The notes below the pieces were generated by a model that saw only the letters and a program-made list of their open reading frames with translations, did no database searches and was not told the origin of the DNA. A stretch of 15,328 nt of DNA from JAGLYP01 sp034659435 (lineage in GTDB: Bacteria; Patescibacteriota; Patescibacteriia; Patescibacteriales; UBA12075): the NCBI GenBank assembly GCA_034659435.1, contig JAYEHJ010000051.1:1-15328 (forward strand), given 5' to 3'. Of this stretch, positions 8,133-13,989 are shown one piece after another; the first letter of the stretch is position 1, and each line of letters opens with the position of its first letter. The translations under genes and the position numbers were made by a program.

Positions 8133-8546
8133 ATGTTGGGAATATTGGGTTCTAAAGCAGAGCCATTGGCTCATTATGTGCAACCGTCATTTGTGTCAGA
8201 TGTTTTGTACCAACAAGAAGAAATCAAAAAATCTAAAATTAAAGAGGTGTATAGCTGGTATGCCCAAAAAAAGGAGGAAACTATGAAGACAAAAGAAAGT
8301 TGTGCAGGGTGTGACGTTGTAATTGAACTTTTACAAGAACTTTTGCAAGCTAAGAAAATGCGCTTAAAAAAATTAAGGCAAAAAGAAGATATTAATAACA
8401 TTAAAACCCCTCATAGACCCAGCTGGTTAAGAGATAGCTGGAGTGGCGACTCAGACAAGGAGAATATTAGCCCCGATAACGAAAAAAACGGTATATTTTC
8501 TGGAAATATGATGAGTAAAAGGATTATAACTGAAATTTCACAATAA
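8133..8546 (+). CDS. Small hydrophilic protein of unknown function with two possible starts
   Basis: I do not recognise this 137-residue protein. It is highly charged and lacks a signal peptide or membrane helix. Residues ~60-85 form a probable amphipathic Leu/Lys-rich helix (VIELLQELLQAKKMRLKKLR), preceded by a CAGC pair (Cys57, Cys60). The C-terminal third is polar and probably disordered (SWSGDSDKENISPDNEKNG). The start at 8133 has a good Shine-Dalgarno site at 8118-8124. An in-frame ATG at 8283 (Met51) has an even better one, AAGGAGG at 8271-8277, so an 87-residue form starting MKTKESCAGC may be made instead or as well. It lies between recO and another small gene with the same kind of start. 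Reality of the gene is supported by the ribosome-binding sites rather than by homology. Confidence 0.65.
   Translation: MLGILGSKAEPLAHYVQPSFVSDVLYQQEEIKKSKIKEVYSWYAQKKEETMKTKESCAGCDVVIELLQELLQAKKMRLKKLRQKEDINNIKTPHRPSWLRDSWSGDSDKENISPDNEKNGIFSGNMMSKRIITEISQ
8269..8285 (+). promoter_or_regulatory. Internal in-frame Shine-Dalgarno site and ATG
   Basis: AAAAGGAGGAAACT-ATG within the 8133 reading frame. It matches 16 of 17 bases of AAAAGGAGGAAATT-ATG at 8565-8581, the start region of the following gene. That likeness argues it is a genuine initiation site and not chance Lys/Glu codons. Confidence 0.55.
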
Positions 8547-8547
8547 T

Positions 8548-8578
8548 TATAATTTTAAATGATTAAAAGGAGGAAATT
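8548..8578 (+). promoter_or_regulatory. Repeated 13-mer plus strong Shine-Dalgarno site of the 8579 gene
   Basis: TATAATTTTAAAT (8548-8560), identical to 8104-8116, then AAAAGGAGG (8565-8573), 5 bases before the ATG at 8579. A typical strong ribosome-binding site, unlike most genes in the window, which have none. Confidence 0.7.
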
Positions 8579-8752
8579 ATGGAAGTAAAAGAAAAATTAG
8601 ATTATTATTTCCGTCCAGGAGTTGCAACAGAACTTTTGCGTGCCAGACAAAAAAAGCAAAAAGAACTTGAAGAGACTAGACCTTATTTAAAATCAATGAA
8701 GCTTGAAAAAGGGGCAACGGGAATGATTCATGTCATCCCGCCTAAAAAATGA
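8579..8752 (+). CDS. 57-residue charged protein of unknown function
   Basis: ATG at 8579 to TGA at 8750-8752 encodes MEVKEKLDYYFRPGVATELL, then an Arg/Lys/Glu-rich helix (RARQKKQKELEETRP), and ends IHVIPPKK. There are no Cys, no membrane segment and no recognised domain. A strong Shine-Dalgarno site stands at the ideal distance. The start region (AAAAGGAGGAAATTATG, then AAAAGAAA a few bases in) closely resembles the internal start at 8283 of the preceding gene. The ELL-x-A-(R/K)-x-K-K-x-K pattern is also faintly shared (ELLQAKKMRLKK versus ELLRARQKKQKE), so the two may be distant paralogues. A hairpin terminator follows 13 bases after the stop. Function unknown. Confidence 0.72.
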   Translation: MEVKEKLDYYFRPGVATELLRARQKKQKELEETRPYLKSMKLEKGATGMIHVIPPKK

Positions 8753-8765
8753 AATTTAATACTAA

Positions 8766-8804
8766 AAGGCCAGTCTTAAGTAAATAGGCTGGCCTTGTTA
8801 ATTT
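8766..8804 (+). terminator. Hairpin terminator after the small-gene cluster
   Basis: AAGGCCAG (8766-8773) pairs with CTGGCCTT (8789-8796), extended by T-G, C-G and T-A pairs to 11 bp around a 9-base loop. It is followed by the interrupted T-run TTGTTAATTT. It separates the upstream genes from the aspS promoter. Confidence 0.8.
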
Positions 8805-8832
8805 GCCAATTTTAGAAATTTTTTGTTATAAT
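8803..8832 (+). promoter_or_regulatory. aspS promoter
   Basis: TTGCCA (8803-8808; 5 of 6 matches to consensus), an 18-base spacer, and a perfect TATAAT (8827-8832) with an extended-10 TG at 8824-8825. The predicted start is near 8839, leaving a ~33-base leader without a Shine-Dalgarno site. No T-box or other riboswitch-like structure is seen. Confidence 0.75.
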
Positions 8833-8871
8833 GTGAATATAGTTTAATAAATAAATTTAATTTGTAATATT

Positions 8872-10653
8872 ATGCTAAGAACAAATACTTGCGGCGAGCT
8901 TACTAAAAAAGAAATTAATAAGCGAGTAACGCTTTGCGGATGGGTGCATCGCAGGCGGGATCATGGGGGAATTATTTTTATTGATTTGAGGGATCGTTAT
9001 GGATTAACTCAGATTAAATTTGACCCGGAAATTAATAAAGAAGCGCATAGACAAGCCGATAAACTGCGCAATGAATGGGTGATTCGCGCTACCGGAAAAG
9101 TAATTGCCAGACCGGAAACAATGATAAATAAAAAATTAAAAACTGGAGAAATTGAAGTTGAAATAGAAAAGCTGGAAATATTAAATGAATCAAAAACTCC
9201 GCCGTTTGAGTTGAGCGAAGAAAAAGCCAAAGAGGCTAATGAAGAAATAAGAATGGAGTATCGCTATATTGATTTGCGGCGGAAAAAAATGCAGGAAAAT
9301 TTAAGATTAAGAAATGAAACTGTAAAATCAATCCGTGATTATTTTTACAATGAAGGTTTTTTGGATGTTGAAACTCCTTGCATGGTCAAGGATACTCCGG
9401 AAGGCAGCCGCGAGTATTTGGTTCCTGCTCGGACGTTTCCCGGGCAATTTTACGTGCTGCCGCAAAGCCCGCAGCAATTAAAGCAATTCTTGATGATTGG
9501 AGGTGTAGATAAATATTTTCAAATCGCCCGCTGTTTTCGGGATGAAGATTTGCGAGGAGACAGGCAGCCGGAATTTACACAATTTGAAATTGAGATGAGT
9601 TTCGTGGAGCAAGAAGATATTATTAATGCTATGGAGGGATGTTTTTTGGATGTTTCAAAAAAAATCGTTCCTGAGAAAAAAATATTAAATAAACCATTCA
9701 CGCGAATGACTTGGCAAGAGGCAATGGAACGTTATGGTTCTGATAAGCCGGATATTAGATATGATTTGGAAATTAAGCCGATTACGGAACTTGTAAAGAA
9801 TTGCGGTTTTAAAGTTTTTGCAAGTATGGCAGAGAAAGATGGACACGCAGTCCATGCTTTAAAAATTGATGGAGGCGCTAAATTTACCAGAAAAGAAATT
9901 GACGATTTAACTAGAATCGCCCAAGATAACGGCGCCAAGGGTTTGGCTTATATAGTTGTTAAAGAAGACGGAAAATTGCAGTCGCCGATTGTAAAATTTT
10001 TAGGAGAAGATTTGGCTCAAAATATTTTAAATACAGTTTCCGCAAAGCAAGGGGATATAGTATTTTTCGGGGCGGATGAATTTATTACAGCCTGTGAAAG
10101 CTTGGGCGCGGTTAGAAAAGAATGCGCCAAAATTCTGGATTTAATCCCTAAGGACGTTTTAGCTTATTTATGGGTTGTGGATTTTCCATTGTTTCAAAAA
10201 AGCAAGGAAACCGGCGAACTGGGAGCGGCTCATCATCCCTTTACCCGTCCGTTTAAAGAGGATATGGAGCTATTGGATAAAGATCCGTTTAAAGTAAGAT
10301 CGCATGCTTATGACTTGGTTTTAAACGGCGTTGAAATCGGCGGCGGCTCTTTAAGGATACATGAGAAAGATTTACAGGAAAAGATTTTTACAGTTTTGGG
10401 AATATCAAATAGTGATGCCAAGCGCCGTTTCGGCCACATGCTTAAAGCCTTTGAATACGGAGTTCCGCCTCACGGCGGAATCGCAATGGGTCTAGATCGG
10501 TTTGTAATGTTATTGGCCGGCGAGCCGAATATCCGCGAAGTTATGGCTTTCCCAAAAGACGGAAAAGGGCGCGATTTAATGCTTAACGCGCCGGCTCCGA
10601 TTGATGAAAAACAATTAAAAGAGCTTGGGCTTGGAATTAGAAAAATTGATTAA
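8872..10653 (+). CDS. aspS: Aspartyl-tRNA synthetase, bacterial type, probably non-discriminating
   Basis: This class IIb synthetase attaches Asp to tRNA-Asp. The 593 residues show the N-terminal OB anticodon-binding domain (~1-105), class II motif 1 (FLDVETP, 163-169), the flipping loop with QSPQQLKQ (198-205), motif 2 (FRDEDLRGDRQPEFTQ, 222-237), the bacterial GAD insertion (~290-420) and motif 3 (GIAMGLDRF, 536-544). Length matches bacterial AspRS. In the anticodon domain the motif is RRRDHGG with His31. E. coli-like discriminating enzymes have Leu there, while His31 marks the non-discriminating enzyme of Pseudomonas aeruginosa. This suggests it also forms Asp-tRNA-Asn for GatCAB, an inference from one position. 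It has its own promoter and no Shine-Dalgarno site. No terminator was seen after it. Confidence 0.97.
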   Translation: MLRTNTCGELTKKEINKRVTLCGWVHRRRDHGGIIFIDLRDRYGLTQIKFDPEINKEAHRQADKLRNEWVIRATGKVIARPETMINKKLKTGEIEVEIEKLEILNESKTPPFELSEEKAKEANEEIRMEYRYIDLRRKKMQENLRLRNETVKSIRDYFYNEGFLDVETPCMVKDTPEGSREYLVPARTFPGQFYVLPQSPQQLKQFLMIGGVDKYFQIARCFRDEDLRGDRQPEFTQFEIEMSFVEQEDIINAMEGCFLDVSKKIVPEKKILNKPFTRMTWQEAMERYGSDKPDIRYDLEIKPITELVKNCGFKVFASMAEKDGHAVHALKIDGGAKFTRKEIDDLTRIAQDNGAKGLAYIVVKEDGKLQSPIVKFLGEDLAQNILNTVSAKQGDIVFFGADEFITACESLGAVRKECAKILDLIPKDVLAYLWVVDFPLFQKSKETGELGAAHHPFTRPFKEDMELLDKDPFKVRSHAYDLVLNGVEIGGGSLRIHEKDLQEKIFTVLGISNSDAKRRFGHMLKAFEYGVPPHGGIAMGLDRFVMLLAGEPNIREVMAFPKDGKGRDLMLNAPAPIDEKQLKELGLGIRKID

Positions 10654-10674
10654 AAGCGTGTTTAAGCGTATAAT
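10646..10674 (+). promoter_or_regulatory. Promoter of the histidine-kinase gene
   Basis: TTGATT (10646-10651) overlaps the aspS stop. It is followed by a 17-base spacer and a perfect TATAAT (10669-10674). Predicted leader of about 74 AT-rich bases with no clear Shine-Dalgarno site before the ATG at 10755. Confidence 0.6.
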
Positions 10675-10754
10675 AATATAGAATAATCTAATTTTAATTA
10701 TTATCAAGTAAAATATTAATAATAATTTATTTAAGCATAGCTTTTTGTTTTTGC

Positions 10755-12263
10755 ATGTTTATAACTAATCAAGCAATTGAATTATCCGCTTTATCAAAAC
10801 GGCTGTTTATTTTTTTATCTTCGTTTTTAACCGTTTTAATTTTCGCGCTATTGTTAAAGTCCTTAATAAATTCATTTTTATTATTAGCCGGATTTTGGGC
10901 GGAATTTATTGTTATAATTTTCACTATTTTGCTTTTTCCGATTATAAAAAGTTTTTATTTATGGATGGCAAAAGTTTTTATTTTTCCATATAGCCGCGGC
11001 AGCCTGAATGTTATTGCCGGATTAAATAAGAGCTTAAAAAATACTTTTGATGCTGATGAAATATATAAAAAATTATCAGGCTTGTTTTGCGATGCCTTTA
11101 GAGCGAAGTCTTTCGCCGTATTCAGTTATAATGAAAACAATAATAATTTTTCAATAGTGTTCAACAATGGGTTTGATATAAATTTAAGCGATAAAAAAAA
11201 TATAAGCGGTATTTTAGATAAGAATTGTTTTGCGGATGGCAAGGCCATGGCAATTGAAAGCATAATTAATTGCTGTGAAAATTCAGATGAATTGGCCGGA
11301 TTTTTAATTAAATTAAAAGCAGGCGCGCTTATGCCGGTAAATATAAAGAATAAGTTTGCCGGTTTTTTTATTTTGGGCAGGAAAGAAACCGGCGGTATTT
11401 ATAATAAAAAAGATTTGCAGACCCTTGGAATAGCAGGCGCTCAGGCTTCAATGGCGATTGAAAACGCTTTAATGCATCAGGAAACAAAAAATTTTAATAA
11501 TAAGCTTGAAGAGGAGGTGGCAATGGCGACTAAAGAATTACGGGAAGCCAATGATGAATTAATGAAATTGGATAAGGCGAAAAGCGAGTTTATTTCCATT
11601 GCCTCGCATCAATTAAGAACGCCTTTAACTGTTATTAAGGGATATATTTCCATGATGATGGAGGGTAATTTCGGCAAGCTTCCGGAAAGCATAGCCGGCT
11701 CAATTAAAAAAGTCTATGATTCCAATGAAAGATTAATACTCTTGGTTGAAAATTTATTAAATATTTCCCGCATTGAGTCTGGCAATTTACAATTTAATTT
11801 AAAAGAAACAGATATAGAAGAGCTTGTAATTAGCGTGATAGATGAATTGCAGGATATCGCCAAAAAGAATGGCAACGAGTTGATTTATAAGCCGTCTGCC
11901 GCGAAAATCCCTTGCGTAACAGTTGATTCAGAAAAAATTCGCCATGTAATTTTAAATTACCTTGACAACGCGATTAAATATTCTGAAAATGGAAAAATTA
12001 TCGTAAGGCTAAAACTAGAAGATAATAAAATAATTTTTAGCGTCCGCGATTTGGGAATCGGACTTTCCAATGAAGATTTTACTAATTTATTTAGAAAATT
12101 TTACCGCGGTTCGTTAACTCCGCTAATACATACAGAAGGAACCGGACTTGGATTGTATGTGGCAAAACAGATGATGAAATTGCATAATGGCAGGGTGTGG
12201 GCGGAAAGCAAGGGCAAAAATAAAGGCGCGACATTTTATTTTTCCCTACCCTTGCCTAAATAG
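10755..12263 (+). CDS. Membrane-anchored sensor histidine kinase with a GAF-like region
   Basis: The 502-residue protein has two N-terminal membrane helices (~16-38, ~45-68) with almost no extracytoplasmic loop, so it probably senses inside the cell or in the membrane. Residues ~85-240 form a GAF-like region (AGLNKSL to AGAQASMAIENAL) and contain Cys112, Cys158, Cys173 and Cys174. A coiled coil (~242-275) leads to the HisKA domain with phospho-acceptor His285 in SIASHQLRTPL. The ATPase domain follows, with N box NYLDNAIKYS (Asn401, Asn405), G1 DLGIG (432-436) and G2 GTGLGL (462-467). All catalytic boxes look intact. No response regulator is adjacent, so the partner must be elsewhere. It is flanked by its own promoter and by a ferredoxin gene 46 bases downstream. 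The signal is unknown. Confidence 0.93.
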   Translation: MFITNQAIELSALSKRLFIFLSSFLTVLIFALLLKSLINSFLLLAGFWAEFIVIIFTILLFPIIKSFYLWMAKVFIFPYSRGSLNVIAGLNKSLKNTFDADEIYKKLSGLFCDAFRAKSFAVFSYNENNNNFSIVFNNGFDINLSDKKNISGILDKNCFADGKAMAIESIINCCENSDELAGFLIKLKAGALMPVNIKNKFAGFFILGRKETGGIYNKKDLQTLGIAGAQASMAIENALMHQETKNFNNKLEEEVAMATKELREANDELMKLDKAKSEFISIASHQLRTPLTVIKGYISMMMEGNFGKLPESIAGSIKKVYDSNERLILLVENLLNISRIESGNLQFNLKETDIEELVISVIDELQDIAKKNGNELIYKPSAAKIPCVTVDSEKIRHVILNYLDNAIKYSENGKIIVRLKLEDNKIIFSVRDLGIGLSNEDFTNLFRKFYRGSLTPLIHTEGTGLGLYVAKQMMKLHNGRVWAESKGKNKGATFYFSLPLPK

Positions 12264-12281
12264 CAGGTTTTGGGTTATTAT
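12252..12281 (+). promoter_or_regulatory. Possible ferredoxin promoter
   Basis: TTGCCT (12252-12257), inside the last codons of the kinase gene, an 18-base spacer, then TATTAT (12276-12281). Predicted start near 12288, about 22 bases before the ferredoxin ATG. The architecture resembles the aspS promoter but matches consensus less well. Confidence 0.45.
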
Positions 12282-12309
12282 ATTAGTATTATTATTAAAT
12301 TTATATTTT

Positions 12310-12486
12310 ATGGCAATTTCAGTAAACAAGGATACCTGTATTGGCTGCGGCGCGTGTGCCGCAATATGCCCTGGTATTTTTAAAATGGATGACGACGGCA
12401 AAGCATCCGCAATCAGCCAGAGCGATTCAGGCTGCGCTAAAAATGCCGGTGAAAGCTGTCCGGTTCAAGCGATTAAAGCCGTGTAG
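12310..12486 (+). CDS. Ferredoxin, single [4Fe-4S] cluster, Thermotoga type
   Basis: The 58-residue electron carrier is read from the ATG at 12310. The frame continues upstream to 12187, but that extension overlaps the kinase gene and has no ferredoxin character. Cluster ligands are Cys10, Cys13 and Cys16 (CIGCGAC) plus Cys50 (ESCPVQAI). Cys20 and Cys42 sit where Thermotoga maritima ferredoxin has its structural disulfide, so one [4Fe-4S] cluster is expected instead of two. It is cytoplasmic and acidic, and its redox partner cannot be identified here. It has no Shine-Dalgarno site and a possible promoter at 12252. It is followed 11 bases later by a strong terminator. Placement after a kinase whose GAF-like region has Cys residues may be coincidental. 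Confidence 0.94.
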   Translation: MAISVNKDTCIGCGACAAICPGIFKMDDDGKASAISQSDSGCAKNAGESCPVQAIKAV

Positions 12487-12497
12487 GACATTAGGCT

Positions 12498-12538
12498 AGC
12501 CTTCCTCATTTGTGATGAGGGAGGCTTGTTTTTGTTTT
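12498..12538 (+). terminator. Strong intrinsic terminator after the ferredoxin gene
   Basis: AGCCTTCCTCAT (12498-12509) pairs with ATGAGGGAGGCT (12515-12526) over 12 bp with one G-T pair and a 5-base loop. It is followed by TGTTTTTGTTTT. It rules out the upstream GTG (12512) as the uvrC start, because that codon lies in the loop. Confidence 0.92.
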
Positions 12539-12559
12539 AATAATATTTTAAATTTTTTT

Positions 12560-13906
12560 ATGGATATAAAAAAAACACAAATTCCTCAGACTTCGGGCTG
12601 TTATTATTTTTTAAATAAACAAGGAAAAATAATTTATATCGGCAAAGCGGCAAATTTAAAAAATCGCGTGTTTTCGTATTGGCGCAAAAGCGCGGATTTA
12701 AGCGGCGCCAAACAAGAAATGATAAAGGAAATCGCGGATATCAAATATATTGAAACTGGTTCGGAAATAGAGGCTTTGCTTTTGGAGTCAAATTTAATAA
12801 AAAAGCATCAGCCAAAATACAATATTGATTTAAGGGATGACAAACGTTTTGTTTATATTAAAATTTCAACAGAAGATCAAATTCCCGGGGTTTTTATTAC
12901 CAGAAAAGTTGAAAAGCAAGGAAAATATTTCGGCCCATTTACGTCAGTTCAAGCCGCGAAAGACACCCTAAAAGCGATTAGAAAAATATGGCCTTATTGC
13001 GCGGAAAGGAAAATTAAAAGCAAGCCTTGTTTTTACGCGCAAATAAACCGATGTACAGGAGTGTGCGGTGGAAATTTTGATTTGGCAGAATATAAAAGCA
13101 AAATTATTAAGCCGATTGAGATGTTTTTAAGCGGGAAGAAAAATAAATTAATTTTCAATTACGAATTACGAATTACGAATTTAGAAAAAAGGATTAAAAA
13201 CAATAAAAATGATGAAAGCATTACGGAAGAAATGTTGCTATTAAAAAGAAAGTTATTGAATTTAAAACACGTGCTTGAGTGCGCGAATATTATTGGGATT
13301 TCTGAAAAATACGCGGCTGATGTGATTGAATTGGCTAAAGTTTTGGGCTTGCCTAAAGTTCCTAATCGCATAGAAGGATATGATGTATCAAATATTTTTG
13401 GGCGTAATGCTGTTGGTTCAATGGTTGTTTTTTCTAATGGCGAGCCAAACAAAAGCGAGTATCGCAAGTTTAGAATAAAAGTTTTAAGTGATTTAGGAGA
13501 TATAGGGATGTTGCGGGAGATTTTGCAAAGAAGATTAAAATACGCGGCAAATAATAGCTTGCGCTCTGACTTGTCCTCCGCGGCTTTAGCGGATGAGGGA
13601 TCTTTGGCGAAGGAGTGGCCTAATCCTGATTTGATTATTATTGACGGAGGTAAAGCGCAGCTTAATTTGGCTGTGAGATTGTTAAAAAAAGAAAAATTGG
13701 ATATTTCGGTGATAGCAGTGTCAAAAGGCAAGGGGCTTCGTGGCGCGAACGCTTTGGACAAAATATTTTTTCCGGGAGAAAAAAAGCCGCTTGAATTGCC
13801 TTTGGCGTCTCCTGCCTTGCATGTCATAAAGCGCGTCCGCGATGAGGCGCATCGGTTTGCGATTAAGTATCATCGGGAGTTGAGAGCGAAGAGTTTCGTA
13901 AGATAA
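12560..13906 (+). CDS. uvrC: Excinuclease ABC subunit C, lacking the C-terminal helix-hairpin-helix domain
   Basis: UvrC makes both incisions around a UvrB-bound lesion. From the ATG at 12560 the protein has 448 residues, well short of the usual ~600. Present: the GIY-YIG nuclease (GCY and IIYIG, ~12-30; Glu76 as expected); four Cys (147, 157, 165, 169) matching the Fe-S site described for UvrC; and the RNase H-like nuclease (Asp275 in GYDVS, Asp362 in IIDGG, His431 in EAHRFAI). The UVR region (~195-240) is degenerate: ITEEMLLLKRKL stands where FEEAAxLRDxI is expected. It is entered by the repeat-encoded NYELRITN (200-207). A second low-complexity insertion lies at ~332-355. The protein ends at HRELRAKSFVR, just where the linker to the (HhH)2 domain should begin, and no such domain is encoded in other frames downstream. 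There is no Shine-Dalgarno site. Confidence 0.94.
   Translation: MDIKKTQIPQTSGCYYFLNKQGKIIYIGKAANLKNRVFSYWRKSADLSGAKQEMIKEIADIKYIETGSEIEALLLESNLIKKHQPKYNIDLRDDKRFVYIKISTEDQIPGVFITRKVEKQGKYFGPFTSVQAAKDTLKAIRKIWPYCAERKIKSKPCFYAQINRCTGVCGGNFDLAEYKSKIIKPIEMFLSGKKNKLIFNYELRITNLEKRIKNNKNDESITEEMLLLKRKLLNLKHVLECANIIGISEKYAADVIELAKVLGLPKVPNRIEGYDVSNIFGRNAVGSMVVFSNGEPNKSEYRKFRIKVLSDLGDIGMLREILQRRLKYAANNSLRSDLSSAALADEGSLAKEWPNPDLIIIDGGKAQLNLAVRLLKKEKLDISVIAVSKGKGLRGANALDKIFFPGEKKPLELPLASPALHVIKRVRDEAHRFAIKYHRELRAKSFVR
13157..13181 (+). repeat. AATTACG heptanucleotide repeat inside uvrC
   Basis: Three AATTACG units plus AATT, in frame with uvrC. Three units are 21 bases, so each set encodes the heptapeptide NYELRIT. 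Same repeat type as 4247-4265. It lies at the start of the UVR region. Confidence 0.88.
13553..13624 (+). repeat. Probable palindromic repeat insertion inside uvrC
   Basis: This locally GC-rich stretch encodes residues ~332-355, including SDLSSAALADEGSLAKEW, between a normally conserved helix and the PDLIIIDGG nuclease motif. It contains a small hairpin core (CCGC at 13578-13581 with GCGG at 13589-13592). Canonical UvrC has only a short variable linker here. I recall this kind of sequence recurring in CPR genomes but cannot verify it. Confidence 0.5.
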
Positions 13907-13920
13907 TTAAGCAGGTATTG

Positions 13921-13983
13921 AATATTTATTAAATATATAATATAATAAAAATATAATATTTAATTTATAAATAAAATATATTT
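13921..13983 (+). other. Pure A/T tract between convergent uvrC and uvrB
   Basis: 63 consecutive A/T bases in the 83-base gap between the two facing stop codons. No GC-stemmed terminator, promoter or gene is evident. Overlapping AT-only inverted repeats occur, as expected by chance. It may act as a weak bidirectional termination zone. Confidence 0.6.
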
Positions 13984-13989
13984 GATAAA

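Noticed and set aside
4237..8752. Alternative genetic code (TGA as Gly)
   Set aside because: TGA ends the FN3 protein, the antiporter and the 57-residue gene at sensible places, and no in-frame TGA is needed in any recognised protein.
10654..10754. Riboswitch or small RNA in the kinase leader
   Set aside because: Only AT-rich weak pairings such as AATAAT with ATTATT. No conserved structure recognised.
12187..12309. N-terminal extension of the ferredoxin
   Set aside because: It overlaps the kinase gene, is not ferredoxin-like, and the ATG at 12310 gives the exact Cys numbering of the Thermotoga-type family.
12512..12559. Upstream GTG start for uvrC
   Set aside because: The codon lies in the loop of a strong terminator and would add 16 unconserved residues.
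13159..13827. 222-codon open frame on the minus strand
   Set aside because: It is the antisense shadow of uvrC, which has all its expected motifs. Its content includes the reverse translation of the two repeats, with no recognisable domain or start signal.
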